Source: Sphingomonas desiccabilis (GTDB taxonomy: Bacteria; Pseudomonadota; Alphaproteobacteria; Sphingomonadales; Sphingomonadaceae). From it: 64,000 nt of DNA. Each line of letters starts with the position of its first letter. Within the stretch, counting starts at the first letter, position 1. Shown here piece by piece: positions 1 to 9,937 of the stretch. A program made the position numbers and the translations under genes. The stretch spans positions 1-64,000 of the forward strand of contig NZ_SDPT01000004.1 in the NCBI RefSeq assembly GCF_004135605.1, in the 5' to 3' direction. A model generated the notes under the pieces. That model was not told where the DNA came from. It worked only from the letters and a program-made list of their open reading frames with translations, and did not search any database.

Positions 1-1
1 C

Positions 2-1618
2 TATCGCCAGTTCGGCGGCGAGATGAACTGGCAGACCGGCAGCTGGAAGATCAGCGCGCTGGGCGGCTATTCGGGTGCCAAGAAGACGCTCGACTTCGCC
101 AACCTCAAACACGTCGCCTATGCGCCGTCGCGTACCCGCTATACCGAAAATGGCGGCGAGACGATCCCGAGCGACAATCCGAAGACGATCGACATGTACA
201 ATGCGCCGGACAGCTATCTGTTCGAGGCGTATGAGACGACGCGCGAGCGTATCAAGGACGACAAATATGCCGCGCAGCTCGACATCAGCCGCGAGTTCCA
301 GTCGTCGTTCCTGAAGCGCTTCAACTTCGGCGGCCGCTACACCAACAAGGCCAACGAGCGCGAATATGGCGAGGAGAAGATCCAGGGTCCGGCGCGCGGC
401 AGCACGGCATATGTCGGTAAGCGCACGCTGGCCGACAGCCCGCTGGAGTCGGTAACCGAGATCGTCGGCGGCAAGCACTATCAAGCGCGCGACCTCGACT
501 GGGCGCAGGTCTCCAACGACTATGCGCGCGACTTCTTCCGCCCGGACGGGTTCGAGACGCCGTTCGACGACGGGCAGTATTACAAGGTCCGCGAAGAGAC
601 GATCGCCGGCTATGCCATGGCCGACTTCGAGTTCGAGCTGGCGGTGCCGGTGTTCGTCAACCTGGGCGGCCGCTACCTGAAGACCACGGTGAAGTCGGAG
701 GGCTTCCACCAGGTCCAGAACCCGGACGGCTCGACCGGCTATACCGACGCGCCGGTGTCGAGCGAGGGCAGCTATGAGAAGTTCCTGCCCGCGATCAACG
801 CGCATGCCGAGCTGACCGACAGCCTCATCCTGCGCGCGGCCGCTTCGAAGACGCTGATCCGCCCGGCGCTGACCGATCTTGCATACAAGCGGACGGCAAG
901 CTGGAACAGCTTCCGCTTCACCGACGGCAACCCGAACCTGAAGCCGACCCTGGCCGACCAGTGGGAAGTCGGCGTCGAAAAGTATCTGGGCCGCGGCGGC
1001 ATCCTGGCGGCGTCCTACTTCTGGAAAAAGATCAAGGGCGTCGTGCAGAGCGAACTGACCGGCGTGGTCGAGGACGTGACCAAGTACAACGCCAACGGCA
1101 CGATCGACGGCGTCTATGACTTCGACGTCTATCAGCCGGTGAATGCCGAGGGTTCGTACAAGGTAAGCGGCGTAGAGCTGAACGCGGTGATCCCGTTCTC
1201 GATGTTTGCCGACTGGGCCGAGGGCTTCGGCATCAACGCCAACGTGACCTTCCTGGACAGCTCGCTGACCGGGCAGTCGGACCTGGACATCGCGACTTCG
1301 CCGATCGGCCTTGCCGACAACACCTACAACGCCACCGTGTTCTATGAGCGTGGGCCGGTGTCGCTGCGTGTCTCGTACAACCGCAAGGGCGCCTATGTGG
1401 AGCGGATCGAGCGCAACATGTATCCGGTGTACCGCAATGCCTATGGCCAGTTCGACGCGTCGGCGAGCTACCAGCTGACCCCGAACTTCCGCGTGGAGCT
1501 TCAGGGCATCAACGTCGGCAATGCCAAGACCACCGGCTACACCATGGATCCCTCCTTCCCGGCGACTTACGAATTCTCGGGAAGCCGCATCAGCCTGGGC
1601 GTGCGCGCGCAGTTCTGA
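2..1618 (+). CDS. TonB-dependent receptor, C-terminal part (5' end outside window)
   Basis: The reading frame is open from the first bases of the window, so the plug domain and signal peptide lie upstream and only about 538 residues are visible. What remains is beta-barrel: alternating hydrophobic/aromatic strands, many Tyr/Asn/Gly turns, and an ending in a C-terminal Phe (RAQF), the outer-membrane insertion signal typical of TonB-dependent receptors. The family imports ligands across the outer membrane using TonB-ExbBD energy. The gene is followed by a strong hairpin and then an alkaline phosphatase, which suggests but does not prove an organophosphate-related ligand. Family assignment is firm; substrate is not. 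Confidence 0.92.
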   Translation, partial: YRQFGGEMNWQTGSWKISALGGYSGAKKTLDFANLKHVAYAPSRTRYTENGGETIPSDNPKTIDMYNAPDSYLFEAYETTRERIKDDKYAAQLDISREFQSSFLKRFNFGGRYTNKANEREYGEEKIQGPARGSTAYVGKRTLADSPLESVTEIVGGKHYQARDLDWAQVSNDYARDFFRPDGFETPFDDGQYYKVREETIAGYAMADFEFELAVPVFVNLGGRYLKTTVKSEGFHQVQNPDGSTGYTDAPVSSEGSYEKFLPAINAHAELTDSLILRAAASKTLIRPALTDLAYKRTASWNSFRFTDGNPNLKPTLADQWEVGVEKYLGRGGILAASYFWKKIKGVVQSELTGVVEDVTKYNANGTIDGVYDFDVYQPVNAEGSYKVSGVELNAVIPFSMFADWAEGFGINANVTFLDSSLTGQSDLDIATSPIGLADNTYNATVFYERGPVSLRVSYNRKGAYVERIERNMYPVYRNAYGQFDASASYQLTPNFRVELQGINVGNAKTTGYTMDPSFPATYEFSGSRISLGVRAQF

Positions 1619-1625
1619 TCGATCT

Positions 1626-1653
1626 CAGCCCCGCCGTGGCCGCGGCGGGGCTG
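1626..1653 (+). terminator. Hairpin after the receptor gene
   Basis: A perfect 11-bp inverted repeat (CAGCCCCGCCG ... CGGCGGGGCTG, 6-nt loop) starts 8 nt after the receptor stop codon. There is no clear U tract, so it may be an attenuating or mRNA-stabilising hairpin between the receptor and the phosphatase rather than a full terminator. Confidence 0.6.
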
Positions 1654-1693
1654 CCGTCCCCAAATGCAGTTTCGTCCCCGGAGTACCCTGTTC

Positions 1694-3100
1694 ATGAAAT
1701 CCCGCATCCTCGTCGCAGCACTTGCTGCTCTCACTAGCCAGCCGATCGCGGCACAGGACGCTGCTCCGGACCTGTCGCGAGCAGCGCGCGGCGACGTGCG
1801 GGAGCCGGGCGGGGCGCGCCGCCTCCCCGGCGACATGCGTGAGACCTACGCCAAGCTCTCGACCGAGGGTGAGGTGCGCAACGTGATCCTGCTGATCGGC
1901 GACGGCATGGGTGACTCCGAGATCACGCTCGCCCGCAACTATGCCGAGGGTGCCGGCGGCTATTTCAAGGGCATCGATGCGTTGCCCTTCACCGGCCAAT
2001 ACACGCATTATTCGCTCGATCGGGAGACGGGGAAGCCCAACTATGTGACGGACAGCGCGGCGTCGGCGACCGCCTGGGCCTCGGGCGTGAAGAGCTACAA
2101 CGGCGCGATCGGCGTCGACATTCAGGGCAAGCCGCACCGGACGCTGATCGAGCGAGCGAAGGCGGCGGGGCTCGCCACCGGCGACGTTTCGACCGCGGCG
2201 ATTCAGGACGCGACGCCGGGCGCGCAGATCGCGCACGTGACCCGGCGCAACTGCTTCGCCCCGGCGGAGACAAGCAAGGATTGCCCGCAGAATGCGCTGG
2301 AGAATGGTGGTGCGGGCTCCATCACCGAACAGCTGCTCGACACGCGCGCCGACCTGGTGCTGGGCGGCGGCGCCGAGAGCTTTGAAGAGACCGCCAAGGC
2401 CGGCAAGTGGAAGGGCAAGACTCTGTTCCAGCAGGCGACGGCGCGCGGCTTTCGCGTCGTGCGTAACGCAGTCGAGCTGGATGCGGTGACCCGCGCCGAC
2501 GACAAGCAGCCTCTGATCGGCTTGTTTGCGCCGGGCAACATGCCGGTGCGCTGGACGGGGCCCAAAGCGAGCTTCCACGGCAACATCGACAAGCCGGCCG
2601 CGACCTGCCAGCCGAACGCCGCGCGTACCGCGGCGACCCCGACGCTGGCGGCGATGACGAAGAAGGCGATCGCGCTGCTCAAGGATCGCCCCAAGGGCTT
2701 CTTCCTGCAGGTCGAGGGTGCATCGATCGACAAGGAAGATCATGCCGCCAACCCATGCGGCCAAATCGGCGAGACCGTCGACCTGGATGAGGCGGTGCAG
2801 GAGGCGCTGGCGTTCGCAAAGGTCGACGGCCACACGCTGGTGATCGTCACCGCCGATCACGCCCACACCAGCCAGATCGTTGGCAACGGTACCCGCGCGC
2901 CCGGCTTGACGGCCGCGCTCAATACACGAGAGGGCGGCGTCATGACGGTCAACTACGGCACTGCCGAGGAAGGCTCGCAGGGGCATACCGGGACCCAGCT
3001 GCGCATCGCTGCCTATGGCCCGCGTGCGGTGAACGTAAGCGGCCTGTTGGATCAGACTGACCTTCACTACATCATCCGCGACGCGCTGGACCTGCGGTAG
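1694..3100 (+). CDS. phoA: Alkaline phosphatase, PhoA type
   Basis: 468-residue secreted alkaline phosphatase that hydrolyses phosphomonoesters in the periplasm or outside the cell. The start at 1694 gives a classical signal peptide ([20 protein letters not shown], residues 1-20); an in-frame ATG at 1664 would add an atypical 10-residue leader. Metal site Asp lies in [11 protein letters not shown] (D70). The nucleophile Ser is S121 in the DSAASATAW motif, followed by the [12 protein letters not shown] signature shared with E. coli PhoA. The late metal-ligand motif [11 protein letters not shown] and the C-terminal [13 protein letters not shown] block are also present. Length is normal for the family. 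It sits about 75 nt behind a TonB receptor and in front of a CYTH-CHAD gene, consistent with phosphate acquisition; no Pho box was identified. Confidence 0.93.
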   Translation: MKSRILVAALAALTSQPIAAQDAAPDLSRAARGDVREPGGARRLPGDMRETYAKLSTEGEVRNVILLIGDGMGDSEITLARNYAEGAGGYFKGIDALPFTGQYTHYSLDRETGKPNYVTDSAASATAWASGVKSYNGAIGVDIQGKPHRTLIERAKAAGLATGDVSTAAIQDATPGAQIAHVTRRNCFAPAETSKDCPQNALENGGAGSITEQLLDTRADLVLGGGAESFEETAKAGKWKGKTLFQQATARGFRVVRNAVELDAVTRADDKQPLIGLFAPGNMPVRWTGPKASFHGNIDKPAATCQPNAARTAATPTLAAMTKKAIALLKDRPKGFFLQVEGASIDKEDHAANPCGQIGETVDLDEAVQEALAFAKVDGHTLVIVTADHAHTSQIVGNGTRAPGLTAALNTREGGVMTVNYGTAEEGSQGHTGTQLRIAAYGPRAVNVSGLLDQTDLHYIIRDALDLR

Positions 3101-3304
3101 GGGTTTTCCGCCGGTCAGTTGGCGCGTCCTGCGACCGGTGAACGCCGCCGCCTCGTTCAGGCCCGCAGGGCGGCTCGCCCCCCTGCCCTCCTATGCCGGG
3201 CACAATTCCCCACGCGCGCCGTTGTCTTTGCAGCAGGAACCGCACCGCGATGGCGCGACCCGGCTAGGCCGCAGAATTCACTTCAACGAGGAGGGCAGTT
3301 CCGG

Positions 3305-4756
3305 GTGCGTGAAGTTGAATTGAAGCTCGACCTGACCGGTGCCGCCGCAGATGCTTTGGACGCCGCCGGAATCCTGGGCGCCACGTCGAAGGTCCGGCAC
3401 ATGCAAGCCGTCTACCACGACACGCCCGAGCAGGATCTCGCGCAAGCGGGTGTCTCCTTGCGGATTCGGGCGGCGGGGGACGAACGCATCCAGACGATCA
3501 AAGCCGATGGCGCGGGAAACACCGGCCTGTTCGCGCGGTCTGAATGGGAAAGACCTGTCGACGGCGACGCACCGATCCTGGACGACGCCACGCCGGTCAA
3601 GGCGCTGGTTGGAGACCGCATCCACACCATCACGCCGCAATTCGAGGTTCATGTCGAACGCCGTGCTTGGATCCTGTCGGAAGAAGACGCGGAGATCGAG
3701 GTCGTGCTCGATCGGGGCGAGGTGCTCCGGGGTGATCGCCGGGACGCGATCTGCGAACTTGAACTGGAGCTCAAAGACGGCGCCCCCGCCGCACTCTTCA
3801 CCCTAGCCAGGAAGATCGACGACATCGTTCCGGTCCGGCTTGGCGTCCTCACCAAAGCGGAGCGCGGCTACCGTCTTTCGGAGCCGGTGCGCTCGGTCTT
3901 CAAGGCCGAGCCAATCGCGCTCAACAGCGAGATGACTGCCGCTGTGGCTTTCCAGCACATCGCCCAGGCGTGCATGCGCCAGTTCCGGCTCAACGAGGCT
4001 GTCCTTCTCACCGACCCGGGTCCGGAAGCGCTGCACCAGACCCGGGTTGCGCTGCGGCGCCTTCGTTCTGCCTTTTCGATCTTCAGAACGCTGTTCTCCG
4101 CCGATCCGGACGCTGACCGGCTCCGTGGTGAACTGCGCTGGCTGGCGGGCGAATTGGGGCACGCTCGGGACTTGGACGTGCTCCTGGCTCGCGCCTCCGC
4201 CGGAGCGTTGCACGATCGGATCCAGAAAGCGCGCGAAGAAGCGTACGGGAACGTGGATTCTGCGCTCTGCTCAGGGCGCGTGCGCCGGCTCATGCTGGAT
4301 CTGACGCAATGGCTCACCGACGGGCCGTGGTTGCTGGCAGCCGACACGCAGGACCGCCGAAGCGAGCCGGCACGGGAGTTCGCCGCCGCGGCGCTCGAGC
4401 GTTTCAGGAGAACGGTGAAGAAGCAGGGCCGTAACCTTGGGAAGCTCGACGACGAAGCACGGCATGAACTGCGCAAAGGCGCCAAGAAGCTGCGGTACGC
4501 CAGCGAGTTCTTCTCTGTCCTGTTCGAGGCAAGGCGCCGCCGCTACCAGAGCTTCATCGCGACGCTGGAAGAGCTACAGGACCAGCTGGGAGCTTTGAAC
4601 GACCTCGCCACCGCTCCGCAGGTGGTCTCGAAGCTGGGCATCGGCGACGATCCCGGGGCGGACGCACTCCTGGGAACCGGGAAGCGGAAAGCACTGATCG
4701 GTGCTGCTGCAGAGGCGCATGACGCGCTCGTGGATGCAAAGCGCTTCTGGCGGTAG
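3305..4756 (+). CDS. CYTH-CHAD domain protein (inorganic triphosphatase-like)
   Basis: 483 residues with a GTG start at 3305, chosen because GAGGAGGG lies about 10 nt upstream and because the CYTH ExExK motif (EVELK, residues 3-7) then sits at the N-terminus. Residues 1-200 form a CYTH triphosphate tunnel domain with alternating charged strands (ERRAW, EIEVVLDRGEV, CELELELKDG). Residues 215-480 form a CHAD helical domain with the conserved HQTRVALRRLR motif and a second basic helix (RHELRKGAKKLRY). CYTH enzymes such as E. coli YgiF cleave tripolyphosphate; CHAD domains bind polyphosphate. Placed between alkaline phosphatase and a receptor/PI-PLC pair, it fits a phosphorus-handling block. Confidence 0.88.
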   Translation: MREVELKLDLTGAAADALDAAGILGATSKVRHMQAVYHDTPEQDLAQAGVSLRIRAAGDERIQTIKADGAGNTGLFARSEWERPVDGDAPILDDATPVKALVGDRIHTITPQFEVHVERRAWILSEEDAEIEVVLDRGEVLRGDRRDAICELELELKDGAPAALFTLARKIDDIVPVRLGVLTKAERGYRLSEPVRSVFKAEPIALNSEMTAAVAFQHIAQACMRQFRLNEAVLLTDPGPEALHQTRVALRRLRSAFSIFRTLFSADPDADRLRGELRWLAGELGHARDLDVLLARASAGALHDRIQKAREEAYGNVDSALCSGRVRRLMLDLTQWLTDGPWLLAADTQDRRSEPAREFAAAALERFRRTVKKQGRNLGKLDDEARHELRKGAKKLRYASEFFSVLFEARRRRYQSFIATLEELQDQLGALNDLATAPQVVSKLGIGDDPGADALLGTGKRKALIGAAAEAHDALVDAKRFWR

Positions 4757-4997
4757 GCAGGGAAGAACGGACCCGCCAGGTGGCCTTGCGAAGCCAGCAG
4801 CAGTGCAATGCCGCCGCGGCATCGCGAGAAAAGCCTGTTTCGGCAAACCGGGATCACGGCGGCCACCTTGGCGTGCAAGTGTCTCTTGAACAACTAAAGA
4901 ATGTAACACGTCCGTAACGGATGCGCCCTTCCCGCGCAACAATCCGCCTCCACAGGCACCTCGCCGACGCTGCCGCGCCGGAGGGGGAGATCCAAGA

Positions 4998-7628
4998 ATG
5001 TCGCTACGTCACCGCCCGCTTCGGGCCACGCTGCCCTTTACCCTGCTCGCGCTCGGAGTAGTGGAGCCCGCCTTTGCCCAGACCGCGGCCGGTGACGGCG
5101 AGCCAGCGGTGACCGAAGCGCAGCCTGAGGAGATCGTCGTCACCGGTTCCTATGCCCGCAGTCTGGCCGCGGCCACGGAAACGAAGCGGCAGGCGGCCTT
5201 TGGGGTGGACTCAATCAATTCGACCGACATTGGTAAATTCCCCGCTCAGAACGTGGCTGAGGCACTGCAATTGGTCTCCGGGGTCGCGATTACCCGCCCC
5301 CGCGGGGAAGGCCTGTACGTCAGCGTCCGCGGTCTCGGGCCGCAGTTTCAGAGCACCTTGCTGAACGGTCGCTCGGTCGCGATCAACGATCTGATCGAGA
5401 ACGGTGGCGCCAATGGCCGCCAGTTCCGGTTCGAGATGCTGCCGGCCGAATTCGTCTCGCAGATCGACGTGGTGAAAACCCCGACCGCCGATATGACCGA
5501 AGGCGCGCTGGGTGGGAACATCGACGTCAAGACCTTCCACCCGCTCGATATTGGCACCAAGACGACGCTCAATCTGCGGGGCACCTACACAACGCTGGCC
5601 GAGAAGGTGAAGCCGAACGCCACCGCGCTCACCAGCTTCAGCAACACCGACGAGACGCTCGGCCTCCTGATCGGCGCACAATATTGGGGCAAAGGGGTCC
5701 GAAACGACCGCTGGTACCAGGCCGGTTGGAATCTCGACAAGTTCGTCGCCGATCTTGGCAGGGGTTATTACACTCCCACCCGGACCCGCCCGACGGTTGA
5801 GACCGAAGACCGTAAGCGCCTCTCTGGCATTGTCTCGACCCAGTGGCGCCCCACAGCCGAGCTCGAGACGACGCTCGACGTGCTGGCGACGCGGCTCGAC
5901 GTCGCCTATGACGAATATGGCCTCGACATCTACCCGGACGATCCGGGCACTTCGATCGTACCGGGATCCGTCAAGCTCGACGGCAACACCGTGGTTGGGG
6001 CGACGATCAACAACGTACGTTTCATGGCGTCACGGGAGTACAGCCTCAACCGTCACGACCTAATCACCATCGGCCTCAAGCAGAGCTGGAAGCCCGAGCA
6101 CTGGGACATCTCGGGCAACATCAATTGGTCATACGCGCACAGCTTCCATCCAAGCTACGCCGAAGGCACGGTCCGGAGCCGCGCGATGTTCCTTGCGCCG
6201 CTCACCTATGATGCCTCCGGCGGCTACAAGGTGATCCCGACCTTCACCACGCCCGTCGATGTCAACAACCCGGCGAACTACGTCCTCTATCCGTTCAACA
6301 TCGCGCCCAAGAACAGCAAGGATTGGGACACCTACGCCCGCCTGGACGTGGGTCGCGAGATGGACGGCTTCCTGACCAAGATCGCTGCCGGCGGGGAATA
6401 TCACTGGCGCAAGCGCGACTATCGGCGCCGCGACTTCAACGTGACGCCGCCGGCGAGGACCCCGCTGACGAGCCTCCCGAACGGCTATGAGGCGATGCCG
6501 TTCGACAACTTCCTGAGCGGTGTATCCGGCAACGGTCCGCGCCATTGGGTCGTGCCGATCACCAGCGCCTTCTATGACGCCTTCTTCACCGATGCGGTGG
6601 CGAATGCCCCCCTCACCCCGGGCGACCAGCGCGCCTCCTACGTCGTCACGGAAAAGACGGCGAGCGGCTATGTCCGTGCGGATTATGGGTTCGGGCTCGG
6701 TGGGATCGACATCACCGGTAACCTGGGTGTGCGATACGTCCACACCGATCAGGTCGCGAGCGGCACCCTTACGATCGGAACCGCGCCGACGCCGGCAAGC
6801 TTCCCGCAGACCTTCAACAACTGGCTGCCAAGCTTCAACCTGCGCGCGGAGCTCAGCCCATCCCTGGTCGCACGCCTTGCGGCTAGCCGCGTCTTGACCC
6901 GCCCGAACGTCACGCAAAGCGCACCGCAGATCAGCGTCTCCACGGACGCGCCCACCGCGAGCGGCGGCAACCCGGAGCTGCAGCCGTTCCTTGCGACCCA
7001 GTTCGACGGCTCGTTGGAATGGTACTTCAACCGCAAGGGCTCGCTCACCGGGGCGTTGTTCTACAAGGCGATGGACGATTACATCACCGCACAGAACATC
7101 AACGTCGAGATCCCGGGCCGCGGCACGGTGCTGCTGAGCACCCAGGTCAACGGAGGCGATGCCAAGGTCTACGGATTGGAAGCGGCCTACAACCAGGTGT
7201 TCGACTTCCTGCCGGCCCCTTTCGACGGGCTGGGCTTGCAGGCCTCGTACACGCACACCTCCGTCGAGGCGAACTACACCGCTGGCGCGCGTCCGATCGA
7301 AGATCAGCTGATCGGCCTTTCGAAGAACAGCTTCAACGTGGTCGGCTTCTATGACTATGGGCCGTTCTCGGCTCGCCTGTCCTATGTGTGGCGCGACAAA
7401 TATCTTGCGGGCACTGGCAGCACTACCCAGGCTCCGACCTATGTCGATGCGTTTGGATCGCTAGACGGAAACCTCTCGTTCCGCCTCAGCGACAAGACGA
7501 TGCTCAGCCTCGAAGCGATCAACATCGCTGGCGCCAAGCAGTACAGCTACAACGACGACGAACTCCGGTACGGCGAGATCAACTATTGGGGTCGGACCAT
7601 CTTGTTCGGCGTGCGAACGGAGTTCTGA
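4998..7628 (+). CDS. TonB-dependent receptor
   Basis: 876 residues, outer-membrane active transporter. GGAGGGGGAG precedes the ATG. Signal peptide residues 1-27 (cleavage after AFA), then an EEIVVTG TonB-box-like segment at residues 44-50, a plug domain (VAEALQLVSGVAITR, then LLNGRSVAINDL, then IDVVKTPTADMTEGALGG) and a 22-strand-type barrel ending in TEF. The plug sequence resembles sphingomonad and Caulobacter receptors that take up carbohydrates or organic ligands. The stop is 3 nt before the GTG of a secreted PI-PLC-like enzyme, so the two are almost certainly co-transcribed; the ligand may be a product or substrate of that enzyme (inositol phosphate or phospholipid head group), which is inference. 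Confidence 0.93.
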   Translation: MSLRHRPLRATLPFTLLALGVVEPAFAQTAAGDGEPAVTEAQPEEIVVTGSYARSLAAATETKRQAAFGVDSINSTDIGKFPAQNVAEALQLVSGVAITRPRGEGLYVSVRGLGPQFQSTLLNGRSVAINDLIENGGANGRQFRFEMLPAEFVSQIDVVKTPTADMTEGALGGNIDVKTFHPLDIGTKTTLNLRGTYTTLAEKVKPNATALTSFSNTDETLGLLIGAQYWGKGVRNDRWYQAGWNLDKFVADLGRGYYTPTRTRPTVETEDRKRLSGIVSTQWRPTAELETTLDVLATRLDVAYDEYGLDIYPDDPGTSIVPGSVKLDGNTVVGATINNVRFMASREYSLNRHDLITIGLKQSWKPEHWDISGNINWSYAHSFHPSYAEGTVRSRAMFLAPLTYDASGGYKVIPTFTTPVDVNNPANYVLYPFNIAPKNSKDWDTYARLDVGREMDGFLTKIAAGGEYHWRKRDYRRRDFNVTPPARTPLTSLPNGYEAMPFDNFLSGVSGNGPRHWVVPITSAFYDAFFTDAVANAPLTPGDQRASYVVTEKTASGYVRADYGFGLGGIDITGNLGVRYVHTDQVASGTLTIGTAPTPASFPQTFNNWLPSFNLRAELSPSLVARLAASRVLTRPNVTQSAPQISVSTDAPTASGGNPELQPFLATQFDGSLEWYFNRKGSLTGALFYKAMDDYITAQNINVEIPGRGTVLLSTQVNGGDAKVYGLEAAYNQVFDFLPAPFDGLGLQASYTHTSVEANYTAGARPIEDQLIGLSKNSFNVVGFYDYGPFSARLSYVWRDKYLAGTGSTTQAPTYVDAFGSLDGNLSFRLSDKTMLSLEAINIAGAKQYSYNDDELRYGEINYWGRTILFGVRTEF

Positions 7629-7631
7629 GGG

Positions 7632-8720
7632 GTGAAGGCACTCTTGCTCGCCGCCGCGGCACTGGCGCTCAGCGCTAGTGCCGCCCCCCTTGCGATGAAC
7701 GACGTTCAGACCGTTGGATCGCACAACAGCTTCAAGGCACGAATTCCTTCTTCAGTGATGGCAAAGATCAAGGCGATCGAGCCACGGCTGGCGGAGGGGC
7801 TGGACTATTATCATCTTCCGCTCGCGCGCCAGCTCGACGCAGGTGTCCGTCAGCTTGAACTCGACATCTTCGCGGACCCGCAGGGCGGGCGCTACGCGGA
7901 ACCCGAAGGTGAGGTCTGGGCGCGTGCCGCAGGTGAGCGCACCGGCTTCGACCGCGCCGCGATGCTCAAGCCCGGTTTCAAGGTCTTCCATATCCCAGAT
8001 GTGGATTATCTAAGTAGCTGTCCGACCCTGGTTCGCTGCCTGAGCGAAGTCGATCGCTGGTCGCGAGCCCATCCTAACCATCTGCCGATCATGATCACGA
8101 TCAACGCCGCGGACACACCCTCAAACCGCCCCGGAATTACCACCCCGCTGCCCCTCGACAATGCAGCACTGCTCGATGCACTGGACGCCGAGATCCGGTC
8201 GGTGCTGCCGGGCAAGCGGCTGATCACGCCCGACGAGGTGCGGGGCAATAGCGCGACTCTTCGGGACGCAGTGCGAAGCCGCGGCTGGCCAGAGCTGTCC
8301 GCGACCCGTGGACGAATTTACGTGCTGCTCGATGTGCGGGCCGCCGTCTCCGACGCGTACCGCGCTGGGCGTCCTTCCCTGGCCGGACGGGCTATGTTCG
8401 GCTGGTACTCGGACGACCAGCCCGAGTCTGCGATCCAGATCGTCCAGGATCCGCTGGTGGACGGCAGGAAAATCCGCGACTGGGTCGCTGAAGGTGTGAT
8501 CGTTCGCACTCGAACCGATGCCAACACCGTCGAAGCACGTGGCCGAGACTACGCGAAGGCGAGAGCGGCGATGGCAAGCGGTGCTCAGGCGGTGAGCACA
8601 GACTATTATCCTGGAGCGCCGGACCCGCTGCATACGGCTTTCGTAATTACGTTGCCGCAAAAAGCGATGGCGCGGTGCAGCCCAGTGCGCGTGACGGCGG
8701 GATGTTCGTTGAGGCCGTGA
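7632..8720 (+). CDS. Ca-dependent PI-PLC-C1-like phosphodiesterase, secreted
   Basis: 362 residues, GTG start 3 nt after the receptor stop. Signal peptide residues 1-18. The core begins with the PI-PLC motif VQTVGSHNSFK (catalytic-type His31), followed by RQLELDIFAD (E76 and D78, metal/active site) and the second His in KVFHIPDVDY (about H120). These match the Ca2+-dependent phosphoinositide phospholipase C family (PI-PLC-C1) found in many Bacteroidetes and Proteobacteria, where biochemistry is sparse. Likely role: periplasmic or surface cleavage of a phosphodiester such as phosphatidylinositol or a glycerophospho compound, feeding the coupled TonB receptor and the nearby alkaline phosphatase. 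Exact substrate unknown. Confidence 0.87.
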   Translation: MKALLLAAAALALSASAAPLAMNDVQTVGSHNSFKARIPSSVMAKIKAIEPRLAEGLDYYHLPLARQLDAGVRQLELDIFADPQGGRYAEPEGEVWARAAGERTGFDRAAMLKPGFKVFHIPDVDYLSSCPTLVRCLSEVDRWSRAHPNHLPIMITINAADTPSNRPGITTPLPLDNAALLDALDAEIRSVLPGKRLITPDEVRGNSATLRDAVRSRGWPELSATRGRIYVLLDVRAAVSDAYRAGRPSLAGRAMFGWYSDDQPESAIQIVQDPLVDGRKIRDWVAEGVIVRTRTDANTVEARGRDYAKARAAMASGAQAVSTDYYPGAPDPLHTAFVITLPQKAMARCSPVRVTAGCSLRP

Positions 8721-8911
8721 CCGCACAGGACTGGCGGATACCCGCCGGTGCGGGAGTGAGCCGTGCGCCGGGTCGGTTCGGCTTTTCCAAACCAACGGTG
8801 CGGTTGGCCGAAATGGGGGACTCGGGGGCGACGGCTGTCATGCACCCCTTTCCGCCCTGGCATCGGGCCGCTCCCCACCCGGACCAGCGGCTCGCGGCTG
8901 CCGACGCCTCA

Positions 8912-9240
8912 TCAGCAAGGAGCAAAGCGCCGTGCTGGCCGCGCACTCGCCCGGCTCTTGGCCGCCGATTTTGCGCCGTACCGCATGACGATCTTGGGAT
9001 CTCGCCAACGATGCGGCTGCATGATCGCTAGCAAGCTCTCACCGGCCGCAAAATTGTCCTGGGCGACGGCGACGCGGATCGAGTGGCTCGATACCGCGGC
9101 AACCCAGCGCTCCAGCTCTCCTTGCGTCATTGGCCGGAACAACTTTTTCGCGGATACCGCGCGGATCCGTCGCTTGTAGACCAGCGAGATCGAGAGTTTC
9201 TCTCGCTGTCGACCAACGCGCGTCAGAATGTCGCCGACCG
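8912..9240 (-). pseudogene. Tyrosine recombinase (integrase) C-terminal remnant
   Basis: The minus-strand frame encodes SSHSIRVAVAQDNFAAGE, then LLAIMQPHRWRDPKIVMRY, then a run of small and basic residues. This is the C-terminal catalytic block of a site-specific tyrosine recombinase: the HSLRVG Arg box, the SL..IMQAGRW block and the final MVARY Tyr. The preceding residues (VYKRRIRAVSAKKLF) resemble the linker before that block. No N-terminal SAM-like domain or first catalytic Arg is visible and upstream sequence does not continue the family, so it is a decayed fragment. It marks a past insertion between the PI-PLC gene and the antiporter. Confidence 0.6.
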
Positions 9241-9655
9241 GGGAGGGGCACGGTCTGCCGCATGAAGCACCCGCGTTCGTCCTTGATGGCATCCTGCACG
9301 GCATCGCTGCCGTTCGGGGGCATGCACTCCGCCAATAAGCTAAAGTGGGCAACGCCCCGCAATGTTCATGCAGGCGAGCAGCTTTGCTTCTGATCCAAGT
9401 TTTGCCGTTCCCGGCCGGCCGCTTTCGGCATCTGCTTTGCCGATCTAGAGTGGTCGAGAGTGGGCGTTAGCTGCCTAGCCAGTCCGGGCGTCCGCTTGCG
9501 TCCGATCGAACCGCGAGAGGTGAGTGGATCGCTGAAAGATCGGCGTTCTGATAGCTGCATCGTCAAGGAGCAGTCGACGTAAACTCATGGCCTGAACATT
9601 GACGGCTCTATCTATTCCGCCCAGTTTCACGATATCGGAATGCTCGGAGGACACC
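9241..9655. other. Non-coding or decayed stretch
   Basis: No reading frame here has convincing codon structure, family motif or ribosome-binding site. It may be the remains of the element that carried the adjacent integrase fragment. Confidence 0.4.
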
Positions 9656-9772
9656 ATGAATACTGCAGTTTGGATTGCACTCGGCGCGGTAATTCTGGGT
9701 GTGTTTTCGACGTTTCTCGCGGTTGCTGCGGGGCGGAAAGCTAAAGCAGCTGACCAGCAAAAACGTAGATAG
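9656..9772 (+). CDS. 38-residue single-pass membrane peptide
   Basis: A short frame with a strong, correctly spaced ribosome-binding site (GGAGG at 9646-9650, 5 nt before ATG). The product starts MNTAVWIALGAVILGVF, a hydrophobic stretch of about 22 residues, and ends with a basic tail (GRKAKAADQQKRR). That is the layout of a small inner-membrane protein with its positive tail in the cytoplasm. No family is recognised. It lies in an otherwise empty stretch, 166 nt before the antiporter start. Confidence 0.55.
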   Translation: MNTAVWIALGAVILGVFSTFLAVAAGRKAKAADQQKRR

Positions 9773-9937
9773 CTCGCCGTTCCCACCGCCGCCGACCGAC
9801 ACCAACTTCGACATCGATTTAGATCGACGAGACTGTCCGGGGTGTTGGTGCGTTACCCGCTACCCGGCACAACAGCATGTCGAGCCGAGGCATGGCTGGG
9901 GCGTGAGGGGCTCAAAAAGACGCATGGGGCGGGACCA

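Noticed and set aside
1625..3067. Long open frame antisense to alkaline phosphatase (480 residues)
   Set aside because: Produced by high GC codon structure of phoA on the other strand; composition is Arg/Gly/Leu-rich with no family motif.
4885..4997. Sigma-70 promoter or Pho box for the second receptor
   Set aside because: A TTGAAC hexamer is present, but no correctly spaced -10 element or direct-repeat Pho box could be found.
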